This document shows positions 22,653-34,412 of a stretch of DNA of 64,000 nucleotides, one piece after another. The position numbers were made by a program, and so were the translations under genes. The number at the start of each line of letters is the position of its first letter. The first letter of the stretch is position 1. The stretch comes from Ypsolopha sequella. Lineage: Eukaryota; Arthropoda; Insecta; Lepidoptera; Ypsolophidae. The DNA lies in assembly GCA_934047225.1 (NCBI GenBank), contig CAKOHE010000018.1:396405-460404 (forward strand), read 5' to 3'. The notes below the pieces were generated by a model that was not told the origin of the DNA, searched no databases, and saw only the letters and a program-made list of their open reading frames with translations.

Positions 22653-23378
22653 ATGGTTTCCTGCTTAAAATGCATTAAAGACATTCCAAAAGTGGATGAA
22701 AAAAACCCCAAAATAATTTGTCACGGCTGTGAAAGGCATATTTGCGTAAAGTGTAGTGGGTTGCTTGCCACGGAGTTGCGGGTGATTGCCTTGCAGTCAC
22801 CTACACTTAAATACTTGTGCCCTGATTGTGAACTCGGGGTGCGCCAGCTTCCTGCTCTGCGAAAGAAGATAGATGAATTGGAAATGGACTTAATTAAGAA
22901 AAATCAACAACCCAATGTGAATGTCGAATCTGTCATCGGGGAAATTGAAGAACGGCAGAAGAGAAGCTCTAATGTCATCATGTTTGGGATCCCAGAGATC
23001 TCATTTCCTGATTCAACTATTGAGGAGCGTAAGCAACATGATAAATCAGAGGTGGAGCGTGCATTGTCTAACTTGCCCGATTCTGAATTTCCAGTTGTAA
23101 TCATTCGCTTGGGTAAGCTGCAAACTGGCTCTGCCCCCCGTCCTCTGAAAGTGGTGATGAAAAACAAAGAAGCTGCCGTTCACATCCTTAAAAACAGTAA
23201 AAAGCTACGCCCAGGTGTCACCGCCAAAAACGACCTCACTCCATATCAGCGAGAGTACCTTAATAGTCTAAGGTTGGAATTGAGACAAAGGATTGAGCAA
23301 GGTGAGGAAGACATCTCTATCAAGTATGTTAATAACAGACCATCAATAGTACAAATAAATCAAGGCCAAAAAAAGTAG
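22653..23378 (+). CDS. CR1 LINE ORF1 protein with PHD-like finger
   Basis: 241 residues from ATG to TAG, uninterrupted. Residues 1-60 hold a Cys/His-rich PHD-type motif: CLKC, CHGCERHICVKC and CPDC, the form found in ORF1 proteins of many insect CR1-clade LINEs. A coiled-coil-like stretch follows (LRKKIDELEMDLIKK), then a conserved ORF1 domain with RSSNVIMFGIPE, VVIIRLGK and the basic APRPLKVVMKN. ORF1 proteins bind element RNA as a ribonucleoprotein. ORF2 starts 54 bp downstream. Alternative: a domesticated gene, but the context is clearly that of the LINE. Confidence 0.8.
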   Translation: MVSCLKCIKDIPKVDEKNPKIICHGCERHICVKCSGLLATELRVIALQSPTLKYLCPDCELGVRQLPALRKKIDELEMDLIKKNQQPNVNVESVIGEIEERQKRSSNVIMFGIPEISFPDSTIEERKQHDKSEVERALSNLPDSEFPVVIIRLGKLQTGSAPRPLKVVMKNKEAAVHILKNSKKLRPGVTAKNDLTPYQREYLNSLRLELRQRIEQGEEDISIKYVNNRPSIVQINQGQKK

Positions 23379-23432
23379 CAAAAGAATGGTCTAACCGAAC
23401 TTGCTCTGTTTTATACGAACCTGGCATCGATT

Positions 23433-24978
23433 ATGGCTAAAAGAGATTTGTTGCTATTGGAAATTGATAGGTTGCGACCTACATTTATAGTTATTACAGA
23501 AACACATTTAAAACCTGAAATATTGGATACATTAGTAGTTATAAAGGGATATACGCTTTATAGACTTGATAGACCACCTGGCCAAAGTGGCAAAGGTGCT
23601 GGAGGAGTAGCTATCTATATAGCCAAGAAACATCAGGATATTCCTATCATATCAAGCTTACATCCTACTCTTAACAATAAAACAAATGTAGAAGCATTGT
23701 GGTTGAATATTAAATATGGTAAATTTGAAATAGTTATTGGAGGTGTTTATCGCCCTACCCACTATGATCTGAAAGAATGTGATAAGTTGTTAATTGAAAC
23801 AATCAAACAGGCTGCTAAAGAGAGTGGAAATTTACTAGTTGCTGGAGATTTTAATCTCCCTGACATTGAATGGCCACTACAGAAACTAGATGGTTATAAT
23901 GCACTTCATGAAAGTTTCATAGAAATGATAACTGAAACTAATCTACATCAGTTGGTGACAGAAATAACAAGAAAGCGAAATAATGAAGAGTCTTTACTTG
24001 ATCTTATTTTATGCAGTGACGAAAGCTTGTGTACTAAAATAATACATTATCCCCAAATAGGTAAAAGTGACCACATGGTCCTTTTTGAGACACTACAAAT
24101 CCAGAATGACCAAATTATCAACATTGTTGAGAGAAAACAAAGAAAAAACTTCTACAGTGCTGATTATGAAATTATAACGTCCTGGCTACTAGATTATAAT
24201 TTAAATTCCATTCACCACCTTCATCCCGATAAGGCGTGGATAGATTTTAAGACTGGCATTCATAAGGTTATAACAGAAAAGGTACCACTTACAAGAATAA
24301 ATAAAAAGAAAAATATTAAAAAACCATGGATTGGACAACAGATAGTAAAACTGACTAGAAAAAAGCTACAGAAATGGAAATTATACCAATTATGTAAATC
24401 AAAACAATCATACGAGGATTATAGGAAACTAAACAATAAAATTATTGCAGAAGTAAGGAAATCCAGAATTAATTTTGAAAGGGGTATTGTAGGAGCTGGT
24501 CCGAAATGCTTTTATGCATACATACGTCAACATCTAAACTCGAAAGTATCCATACCCCCAGCGTTAAGAGATGATCTAACTCAGAGAATAACTACTGAGA
24601 ATAAAGAAGTTGCTAATATGTTTGGCAAACAATTTGAAAAGTCCCTTGTGAAAGAACCCCTTAACCAAACTTTACCAAACATTTGCAGTCCTTTTGTGGC
24701 AAACTCACTAGACCAGATTGACTTTACACCTGAAGCCGTAGCAAAGGCATTAAATACCTTTAAAGATGACACAGCAATGGGCCCTGATGGAATACCGGCA
24801 ATACTATTGAAAAGATGTAACCATGTGTTATGTGGCCAACTTGCTCACATCATGACCCTGTTATTTAAAGATGGGAAATTACCGCAGGATTGGAAAGAGG
24901 CAATGGTTACTCCTATTTATAAAAAAGGAGATAAGCTCGACCCGGCGCACTATCGACCAATTTGCTTAACATGTATAC
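23433..24978 (+). pseudogene. CR1 LINE ORF2, 5' part: endonuclease and start of RT
   Basis: Open from 23433 to the insertion of the BEL/Pao element after 24978. The apurinic-type endonuclease is complete: ITETHLKPEIL (catalytic Glu), VIGGVYRPTHYD, LLVAGDFNLPDIEW (Asp/Asn) and IGKSDHMVLF (SDH motif). The linker has KPWIGQQIVKLTRKKLQKWK. The RT begins with DDTAMGPDGIPAILLKRC and KKGDKLDPAHYRPICLT and is then cut. The start shown is the first Met; residues before it may be missing. The protein continues at 38771. Confidence 0.88.
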
Positions 24979-25189
24979 TGTGCGGGGCAGCCGGGCTTGC
25001 TGGAATAGCAGAGCGTACGACCAACCGCGGGGAGCGTTCTCGTACAGGATGTCGAAGGACGGACGGAGGATAGCTGGGAACTGGCGACAATAAAACTGTG
25101 CTTCTGTATTTGGTATCCCAGTTGAGATCTGCCAGTATTGCCTCTTGTTGTAGTTAGTAGTAAGAAGGTCGGAATGTGAATGAATGACC

Positions 25190-25194
<5 letters not shown>

Positions 25195-25225
<31 letters not shown>

Positions 25226-27421
25226 GCCCAAGCAAGGCACCCTCCGGAGGTCACGATGGGAGGGAGGTGGAGAATGCTCATAGCATACCAACGTAACCGG
25301 TTACGTTGGTTATGTGGGACTCACTGAGTGCCTACCCACTAAACTCCACCTAATTTGGTTTGGCCCGTGAGGGTCTTAAAACCTTTATCGGAAGCGACCC
25401 CCTCTGGGGAAAGGGGGCGCTAGCGGAGCCCTATAGGGGCATCCGCTGGATAAGAACACTAAGTGTTAATTTCTGGGTTGGGAGGAAGAGCTAGGCTCTG
25501 ATCGTTTGGTTTGAGCCTTCAGCTCATCGAAGGCTTTCAGAAGGAGATTGAGATGTGCTGAGAGTTTGTCAGGGGGATCGGAGAGAACGTTTCTTGGTCT
25601 TCGAACCTTGTATCGGGATGTAGACGGAGCAGTATAGGAGACTGTCTCGCGTACTAACGGATTGGGGTGTTCTTCAGAAGATTTGAAGAATGTCTCTCAG
25701 AGGGATTTCATGAATTGTTGGAGGGTGGGTAGCTCCAAATCACGATGGAGGTCTGCGTTGCGCACGTACCATGGTGCGTTGGCCGCTCTCCGACAGAATA
25801 AGTTCTATACTATCTGCATTTTATACAGGACTTTGGGGTTCGCATGTGCGAAGACAGGGGAAGCGTACGTTAACACAGGTCGGATGCAGACCTTGTATAG
25901 TGTTCGCTTGTTCCTGAGAGACATTTTACTGTGCCTGCCTAACATGCTGTTAAGCCGGTACAGATAGAAGCGGGCTCTGCGCGTCACTCTATTGACGTGG
26001 GGTGCAAAAGTTAATCTCGAGTCCAGAGTGACTCCTAGGTATTTGGCAGTGCTATGCCAAGGGACAGGGGTACCTAGCATTCGGACATTGGGGTTGTCAT
26101 GGTGACGGCGTTTGTAGTCAAAGCGAATCGCGGAACTTTTATCTGGGTTCACATCGATGCGCCATCTTTGAAACCATTCTCCAAGGTCATCGATAGACTT
26201 TTGGAGTTTGGCGAGGATAGTCGGGGGGTTATGTCCTTTGACATAGAGAGCAGTGTCATCTGCGAAGAGTGATAGTTGTACCCCGTTTGTGGGGACGGGA
26301 ATATCGTTTGTGTATAACGAGTAGAGGATAGGGGAGAGAACTGATCCCTGGGGGACTCCAGCCCTTAGGGGGCGTGGAGAGGAGAGCAGCCCTTCATGTC
26401 TGAAGTGGAATGAGCGATCTTTGAGGTATGATGCCACCATGCGGACAAGACGGTCGGAGAGGCCTGTCTTGTGTAGTTTGAATATGAGGCCTTCATGCCA
26501 GACTTTGTCGAATGCTTTCGCAACGTCAAAGAAAACAGCGACAGTAGGGTACCGTCTTGGATAGAATCCACTTAGTATGTATTCTACTATACGGTGGACT
26601 TGTTGGGGGCAAGAGTGCTTGGCTCTGAAGCCGAATTGATAGGGGTTGATGATCGGATCTCCATCTGTTGGGAATAAGTGGGTTTTCATGCGTGAAAGCA
26701 TAACCCTCTCCAATAGTTTCCCCAATGATTTGAGGAGGCTAATTGGGCGGTGACTGGCTGGGAGGTTGAGTGGTTTTCCTGGTTTGGGTATACCTATGAC
26801 TATGGCTTCTTTCCACGCTTTTGGGAAGTGGCCGAAATTAAAGCAAGCGTTAAATATGAGGGCTAGCAAGGTGAGTACTTGCTGGGGAAGGTGCTTGAGG
26901 GCTTTATTGGAGATCCCGTCCGCGCCTGGCGCTTTCTTGGGTTTTAGGCCTCTGATGAAGAAGTGGATTTCATCTTCGGTCACTGTGATGGGGTCAGACG
27001 TGAGGGGGAGGGAGTTTCGATAGTGATTCTCGTCCTCCACCTCTTTTATGTGGGAGGGGTCAGTTGGTTGGGAGCTGGGAGAGCACTGTGAGGCAATGCT
27101 ATCCGCAAAGCATTCTGCTTTTTCCTCGTCCTCGAAGGCTGTTGAGCCATCGGGGCAGGTCAGAGGGGGAATGTGGGTGATTGCGTCTATCCTGAGAGCT
27201 CTCGCCATTGGATAGAACGCAACGTGTGATGGGGATATCTTTTCCATGAGCTCACTTCTACGGGATTCATTGAGCTCAGAGAGAGCTGACTTAAGTTTGC
27301 GACTCAATTGATTCGCGGTCTGTCTGTATTCTGGGGTGGGATAGATTGCTGCTCTCCTTTGGGCTGCTCTCTTAGCTTTTAGTAGGTTGGAGATTTCCAG
27401 GGGAAGCTGTTGGGGTGGCTT
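25195..27421 (-). mobile_element. Jockey-group LINE, 5'-truncated, in BEL 3' LTR
   Basis: The minus-strand LINE ends in a poly(A) tail seen as about T29 at 25195-25222. It is flanked by ATGACCGCTCT at about 25184-25194 and 27422-27432. The 5' end lies inside ORF2, so the endonuclease is missing. The 3' UTR is about 250 bp (25223-25480) and includes a palindrome AACGTAACCGGTTACGTT at 25289-25306. Confidence 0.9.
25480..27421 (-). pseudogene. Jockey-type reverse transcriptase with two stops
   Basis: The frame is open from the truncated 5' end at 27421. RT blocks in order: KKAPGADGISNKALKHLP, ASHRPISLLKSLGKLLE, VAVFFDVAKAFDKVWHEGL (Asp), GVPQGSVLSPILYSLYTNDI, and LSLFADDTALYVKG (FADD). The thumb follows with KYLGVTLDSRL and RPVLTYASPVFAHA. 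A TAG after KMQIV (near 25804) and a TGA near 25697 interrupt the C-terminal region, which otherwise reads on in the same frame through FCRRAANAPWYVRN and LPTLQQFMKSL to a stop near 25480. A dead copy. There is no genuine start codon; the upstream part is lost. Confidence 0.9.
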
Positions 27422-27851
27422 ATGACCGCTCTGGAGCGCGTCTATATTTATACTGTTCGCTCTCTATAGAATTTCCGTATATTTATACTGTGCGAGTGAA
27501 TAAGGAAATGTGTGAGCGAGACGGACTGATTTTTATACCCCCTAACGCGGCAATACCTGACAGAGCCCAACTGCACTATTATTTATTTAATCAAACCTAT
27601 TTTATTTACAATTATCGAGAATTACTATGTATTTATATATTCTATATACTATTTTCCTATATATCTAGGTTCATTAAAACACAAGGAAGCAGAAACTTTA
27701 ATCAAATCACATACAGCTATAAAATTGAGATCAGGACACGTCTTACAAAATAATCAACTTATAACAATAAAATAAGCCTACTCTATCCTAGTATATACAT
27801 ATGTAGGTATCTATAGCCGCGCACGGATAGCTCGCTATTCTGTCTCGCACA

Positions 27852-28911
27852 TCTCTCCCGCCGTGCAGTGCTCGTCACTGCATTTCCTTGCCCGGGGTTG
27901 CGAGACGACTTCATCTGTAGTTTCTGTAGGCAGGATCACGAGGCGCTTCACTGGCCGACGTAGGACTCCTCCTTTGGTCTTGATGTCTACGAATCGTACC
28001 GTCCCGTCCGGTCCTGGGAATGTTGCTATGACGGCGCCTCGCGGCCACGTGTTGCGAGGCAGGTTGCTGTCCACCACGAGTACTATGTCACCTTCTGTGA
28101 CTTGACGTCCTCTTCCTCTAGGCTCCCGCCGGTTTTGAAGCTGTGGCAGGTATTCTCGTAGCCATCTTGCCCAGAATAGATCGGCGAGACGCTGGGAGGC
28201 CCTCCAGTGGGTGCGGCCGATGAGATCCTTGTCGTCGAATGTTCCAGGAGTGGGTACTCGTGCGGAGCCGCCCAGCAGCAGGTGATTCGGTGTCAATGCC
28301 TCCTCGTCGTCGGGGTGAACGGAGACGTGAGTGAGGGGCCGGCTGTTCACTGTGTACTCGGCTTCTGCTAGCAGGGTGCTCAGGACTTTCTCTGTTGGAT
28401 GGCGCTCTTGGAGAACGGCGCCTAGTGCTGCCTTTACAGATCGTACAAGACGCTCCCAGGCCCCAGCCATAAATGGTGAACTCGGCGGTAGGAAGCGCCA
28501 TGTTATGGCGCGAGTGGCGGCTTCTGTCTGTGTGGCGTCCAGTGCTGCACGTCGTAGTTCGGCGTCGGCGCCATGAAAATTGGTGCCGTTATCGGACCAT
28601 ATCTCTGTCGGGCAGCCTCTTCTGGCTATGAAGCGACGTAGTGCGAGTATTGCTGAGTCCGTCGATAATGAGGCTGCTACTTCGAGATGTACGGCCCTCA
28701 TTGTTAGGCACGTAAATAGCGCGACATAGCGCTTATGTCGCTGTCTTCCCACTGTGACGCTGAGCGGGCCAAAATAGTCTATGCCGCAGTATGTGAAGGC
28801 TCGATGATGGTGGGCGAGGCGGCACGAAGGCAGGTCTCCTGTCGGCGGCTCTGTCGGTATTGCTAGTCGGATGCGACATGGCAGGCAGCGTGTTACGACT
28901 TCTTTGACTGT
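27852..28911 (-). pseudogene. BEL/Pao integrase
   Basis: Minus-strand frame with the integrase core: first Asp in GIDYFGPLSV, second in WSDNGTNF, and Glu in GAWERLVRSVK, a D,D-35-E arrangement. The C-terminal domain (WRASQRLADLFWARWLREYL, then GDIVLVVDSNLPRNTW) is the DUF5641-type end of Pao integrases. One amber codon at 28912-28914 separates it from the zinc-binding part in the same frame. Stop near 27835 falls just inside the LTR. Integrase would insert the cDNA; this copy is broken upstream. Confidence 0.9.
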
Positions 28912-29467
28912 CTATCGTAGTCGCAGTACCCAGTAGTGTTGTCGGCACTCGTTAACTGTAGTTTCGACGCCTGCGTGCAGTAACTTGCGGTGAATGTATT
29001 CTATCCATAGTTTGGTGGCGCGGTGATTTCCGTCGAGTATAGGCGGACTCTTCTGTCTGTCTGTTACTCCCGCCGCTGCGTCGACGCGCCCCTTCAGATG
29101 TATGACGTCATTGATAAGTACCACCGATAGTAAGCGTAGCCGGCCAGTACTAGATGTCGCTTTTCCTTTTCTCAGTGCGCGTATTTCGTCTTCGAAGGAG
29201 TCTTGCTGTATTGTTCGTACTATCAATTTTTTGGCTTCTTGTAGTAGGTAGGCTTCTATAGGTATAAATTTTCTCTCGTTACTGTTCAGTTCTCACTTCT
29301 TAGACGTCCGTCGTTTGTTTGTGCTTCGCTCGGTTTTCCCAGTCAGGGTCTTGCTTTTTATTTTTTCTTGTGCGACTGTAGTTTGTTCGCACTTTCCTTT
29401 GTTTGCAGATTTCTATGAATTGCAGTACTCTTGCTGTAGTTCTCAGTAGACGTTCCCATTTTGAAAA
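28912..29467 (-). pseudogene. BEL/Pao pol linker and integrase zinc domain, disrupted
   Basis: Between the end of the long gag-pol frame (TGA at 29468-29470) and the integrase core, the minus strand holds the end of pol in broken frames. After the TGA the frame reads WERLLRTTARVLQFIE, typical of the Pao region just after RNase H. Around 29290 the register changes, and from 29226 to 28912 it reads the integrase zinc-binding domain with HRKLLHAGVETTVNECRQHYW, ending at the TAG. Confidence 0.8.
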
Positions 29468-32400
29468 TCAACTGACGTCTGGAATAATACTTGTTGTTCG
29501 TGGTGTCGCCTGTGATGCGCAACATACGACCTTTTTCTCTTCTCCCGTAATCTCGGGCTGAGTAGGTATTTCTGTAGGCCACTCGGAGGGGTTTTCTCTC
29601 AGGAAGGACGGGCCGCTGTACCACTGATGTTGGCTGTCGAAAGAGGTCGGGACTTCTCTTGTCGCATCGTCCGCTACATTGAATTTTGTAGGTATCCATC
29701 GCCACTCGCTTGTTAATGTTGTCTCCTCTATGGCGGCGACTCTATGTGCGACGTAAGGCTTGTATGATCTCGCGCCGTTTCTTATCCACGCGAGAACTGT
29801 CTTGCTGTCTGACCAGTACGTCTTGGACGTGGGTTTCTGTCTGTGTTCTTCTAACACTGTAGCGGCCATTCTGCTGCCCAGGACGGCGGCTTGTAGCTCA
29901 AGACGTGGCACGGAGATGACTTTGAGTGAAGCCACACGAGCCTTTGCTGTGATGAGTGACACGTGTACGCTGCCGTCGGGTGCCTCCGCCCGCCAGTATA
30001 GTGCGGCGGCGTATGCAGTCGTGCACACGACAAAGACGTGTAGTTGCAGTGACTGTGATTCGCTGTACTGTAGATAACATCTGGGTATGCTGACGTCGCA
30101 CAGGCTTTTCAGGTGACTCATCCACGTAGCCCACTGTGTAGCGAGGTCTTCTGGTATTTTGGTGTCCCAGTCTGTCCCTCTGCGCCATACTTCTTGTAGT
30201 ATCTTTTTGGCCTGGATGGTGACAGGTGAAGCCAGGCCCAATGGATCGTAGATTGACATGACGATTTTGAGAGCCTCTCGTTTCGTCGGCGCCTGTTCTG
30301 TGAGCAATGCTGGAGGTAGGCGGGCTAAGTCCAAGTTGAAGCTGAGCTCATCTGATTGTGGTTTCCAGATGAGCCCCAGCACCTTCTCTGTCTTGGTACC
30401 GTCGTCGAGCTTTACTGGCTGTGTAGTCGTGCTTCTGTTTTCTGTTAGGGCTTCGAGCGTCTTAGATGAGTTGGACGCCCAGCCTCGTAGGTCGAAGTTG
30501 CCCTTGCTATGGATCTCTCGTACTTGCTTGGATACTTCTATGGCTTCTTCTTCTGTTCTGAAGCTGTCTAGGTAGTCGTCCATGTAGTGATTCTCTGTTA
30601 TCGCTCTGACTGCCGTAGGATACGTATCTCTGTATTTTTCAGCATTTCTGTTCTTTACGTATATCGCAATTGTCGGTGAGCTGGTCGCGCCGAATATAAG
30701 CGAAGTCATTCTGTATTCATCTGGTGGGCCGTCTCGTCGCTCGTCTCTCCACAGGTATCGTAGCGCGTCTCTGTCTTCGCACCGCACGCCAATTCTCATA
30801 AACATTTCGGCTATGTCTGCTGTTACGGCGACTCGGTGTTGACGGAACCTCATAAGAACCCCCGGCAGTGACTTGAGTAGGTCCGGGCCGGTGAGCAGAT
30901 GGCTGTTGAGGCAGTGTCCCTTTGTAGTAGCCGCTGCGTCGTGAACTATTCTCATCTTGTCCGGTTTCATAGGATTGAAGACCGGAAAATGCGGCAGGTA
31001 CCATGTGCGATCTCGTGTTTTTTCTGTGGGTGCCAGCTCTGCGTATCCTTTCTGTATAAGCGCCTTCATCTGTTCACCATATTTTTGTTTTAGGTGAGCG
31101 TCTCTGTCGATGCGTTTCTCCGTCGAAATTAAGCGCCGTAGAGCGTTGTCGTAGTTGCTGGGTAACTTGACATCTGCGTGCTTCCATAGTAGAGGAGTTT
31201 CATAGCGACCATTCTCTGTCTCTTTCGTGCACGCTTCTAAGAGTTGGAGCGCGCGCCTTTCTGGGTCGCTTGCGGGCTTCTTAGGTTCGATGTCTATCGA
31301 GTCCAGCGCGAAGTAATGCTTCAATTGTTCATCCATCCTTTGTTCTGTAGTTTCTATCTGTTCTGTTCTGTCGGCCAGGTGGTGAACGAAGTGTACTCGG
31401 CTGCCTATAGTGCGCGTGTCGGCTCCGTGTAGGACCCAGCCCAGTGGTGTGCGCGACGCGACGAGTTGATGTCGGTTGCCTCTCCTTGTCTCTGTTGCTA
31501 GGAGGAGATGCCAGTTGTCTTGACCGATAATGATTGTAGGTTTGGCGTCTTCATATACGAGATGTTTTTCTATGTCGCGCAGATGCTTGCAGCCCCATAC
31601 GTGTTGCTCTTCTATTGTTTGCGACGATAGTTTGAGGTCTTCTATAGTGCGCGCTTGTATCTTCATTGGTCGGTCTTGCCCTTGGATAGTGAGGGTGACG
31701 CGACGTGACGAGCCCGATAGTATCTTGGAGTCTGATATGGTTTCGAGGTGAAGTGGCTCGCACGGTCCCGTAGCGCCAATCTGTTGTGCGACGTGCTCGT
31801 CGATCAAGGTGACGGTAGAACCGTCGTCCAGGAGCGCGTGCGTGTGTAGTTGTCCGCTGGGGCCGGAGACTCGTACTGGTATAATTTTCAGGTATGCGTA
31901 TCTGTTGCGGCTGGCGTGAGTAGATGTTACTATCTCCTTATTTTCTGTCTTTGTCTGTTCTTGCTTCGTTATGAAGTGTAGCATAGGATGATGACTACGT
32001 TCGCAGCCGTCCTTGTCGCACTTGCGCCTCGGGCATCTGTGTGTATTGTTCCTGTAGCGCAGGCATCTGTAGCATAGATGGTTCTTCTTTGCCATGTTCC
32101 ATCTTTCGTCGGCGGTAGCTAGTTTGAAGGACTCGCATTCTATCTCTTTGTGATCCTTTCTCTCGCAGATAGTGCACGGGTACTTGTTTGTTCGCTCTTC
32201 TCTATTATTTGCGGCGTGGGCGCGTTGTAATTTTCTGTAGTTCTGTGGCGCCGCGCCGTCCTCTATGATTTGCTCGGGTGGTGTGAATTTGCTGCATCTG
32301 TCTGCTTCTCTGTCCATGAAGTTGCTAAATTGAAGTAGGTCGGAGTCTGTATTCTGTTGTTCTGCAGTGTAGTCGAACCAGCGATAGCGGAGTGCCGGCG

Positions 32401-33469
32401 TGAGTTTTTCTATGACGTTCTTCATGGTCTCTGGGCTGGCTAAGTAGTGCGCCTTCCCGAGGTACCGTATTGTAGCGACGCAGTTCTTCGTCTTGTTAGC
32501 AAACAGGCAGATGTCACGTGGAGAGTCTGTAGTTCGTGGCATGCTGCGCAGTTTCTCTAGCTCGGCGAGGGCAATCGCGTCGGGACGTCCGAATCTCGCT
32601 TCTAGGGCACTCATGATGTCCTCTGGTGGCGTGTTGACAATTAGCAGGCTGGTAACGGCTTCCTTGGCTTTTCCTTTCAGTGCTCGGCGTAGTCTCGCTG
32701 TATTTTCGGCCGCAGAATAGGCTTTGGAAGACTCGAAGAATACAGACTTAAAGGCTAGCCATTCGTTGTGAGAGCCGTTGAATGGTGGCAGCTCTCCGAA
32801 GTATCTATGCGGCGTGACTGTGATAGGTGTAGATCTCGCAGCGGCGGCGATGGCTTGCGCTAGTTCGGACAGGTCTAACTTCCCGGTCTGTGGTAGGTGC
32901 GTCGGAGCAGCGACGTGGGGCGGGGAAGGGACTATTTCCTCCTTGCTGAAGTTATATGCAGGAATTCGCTCTTCGATGATGGTAGCTGGCTTCTGTGTTT
33001 GCGGGACAGGCGCTGCTCGTGGTGCCTCTATTGCGGACTTCGCTGCTCTATGGTTACGAACGTTCTCCAGCGTCAGGTCTCCTTTGTTTTCTGGCGCTGA
33101 TGCAGCTCGGTCTCGCTCCTGTCTATGTATCCACGTAGCGGTGCGTCGGAGTGTCTCGTTTTCTGTTGATGAAACGCTGTTGGTGTCGTCATCATCTGAT
33201 TCGGCAGCTATCTTCTTCTTCTGTGCTATGGCGAGCTCCAACTTCAGCTTGGCTATTTCTTCGTCGGCTTTGGCTAGTCGATATGACTTGTTCGAACGTG
33301 ACGATCTTCTACTCTTCTGTTTGGACGGCAGATTTTCTCTATGGTTATTGTTCTGCTGTTCTGACGGCGACAACGGAGGATGTTCATGATGGACTGGGAG
33401 ATCTCTCTGTTGTACTTCCTCTTCTTGATTCTTCGGTTCCTTGGCTATTTGTGAACGCGTAGTCGGCAT
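29468..33469 (-). pseudogene. BEL/Pao gag-pol polyprotein (gag, protease, RT, RNase H)
   Basis: 1333 codons from ATG. Order: basic coiled-coil-like N-terminus; the gag DUF1759 region near 215-360 (HRYFGELPPFNGSHNEW); zinc knuckles near 440-490 (CTICERKDHKEIEC, CYRCLRYRNNTHRC); aspartic protease near 550 (ALLDDGSTVTLID); RT with AVTADIAEMFMRIGV near 886 and HYMDDYLDSF near 963; RNase H near 1120-1280 with LELQAAVLGSRMA, YWSDSKTVLAWI and VADDATRE. In RNase H the usual first catalytic Asp (as in VFxDAS) is absent: the sequence reads HVFVVCTTAYAAALYW. The frame ends at an early TGA before the integrase. So the copy is not autonomous although gag to RT is open. Confidence 0.92.
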
Positions 33470-34412
33470 GATGCTGTTTGATATCCGGCTTCTCTATGGG
33501 CAATGTCCGGCTCGAAGATCCAATGTGCGGGGCAGCCGGGCTTGCTGGAATAGCAGAGCGTACGACCAACCGCGGGGAGCGTTCTCGTACTGAATCGTCG
33601 AAGGACGGACGGAGGATAACTGGGAATTGGCGACAATAAAACTGTGCTTTTGTATTTGGTATCCCAGTTGAGATCTGCCAGTATTGCCTCTTGTTGTAGT
33701 TAGTAGTAAGAAGGTCGGAATGTGAATGAATGACCGCTCCAGTGTTGCCGGCACTTAAACTAGAAAAAGTCCGAAACCGACACAAAAATTACCCGAAATA
33801 CCCGTTTGGTACCCGAAATATTGTCTTACCTTTTATTTTTATATCAACATATATTATCTCTTTATAAATCAACTGGATCATTATGTTTTCAATAGTATTT
33901 TTAACTGATTTTGGCGACATTTCCTATAAAAAGACGAGCTGAAAAAAAAAATACAATTTTAATTTTAGGTAGGTAGAGCTTTTAATGGTGACGTTGCTAT
34001 AAGAAAAATGTATAAGAATTTTCTTAAGGCACATTAAGACTATTATAATTACTAGAATACTGTATTTAAACATTCATTACCTTTTTTCTGAAAATTATCA
34101 CATTCGATACCATTTCATTATTAATTTTTATTGAAAACATTTTAATTGACTTTTGGAATGGCCGATTGGCGTTTGTAATCTGTAAAAAAAAAACAGTTTG
34201 AACTTGATTTTTTATTGTAAGCATAAACATTTTTTTACTACCACCTACAACAACTTCTACAGTTAAATTTAAAAAGCATTAAGGAAAACATGATATATCA
34301 AAATGCACATATGTATTAAAAAGGTTAGTAACAAAGTTATTTGGTGGTTACCTTGCATAGGGATGTCATGGTCAAATTGTATAATTTATAATATTTTTTT
34401 TATTAATATTTA

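Larger units (their letters stand above)
24979..27851 (-). repeat. 3' LTR of BEL/Pao element, split by a jockey LINE
   Basis: LTR halves at 24979-25194 and 27432-27851 match the other LTR. The split lies at ATGACCGCTCT, which is present on both sides of the LINE as an 11-bp target duplication. AATAAA at 25090 on the plus strand is not in the sense direction. Confidence 0.9.

Noticed and set aside
27415..27753. Plus-strand frame repeated at 38404-38667
   Set aside because: It recurs only because it lies in the two LTRs of the BEL element; not a duplicated gene.
28118..28501. Arg/Ser-rich minus-strand frame
   Set aside because: Alternative frame within the integrase C-terminus, no independent support.
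32778..33389. 203-codon plus-strand frame rich in Ser/Cys/Val
   Set aside because: Antisense of the BEL gag region; composition explained by the other strand.
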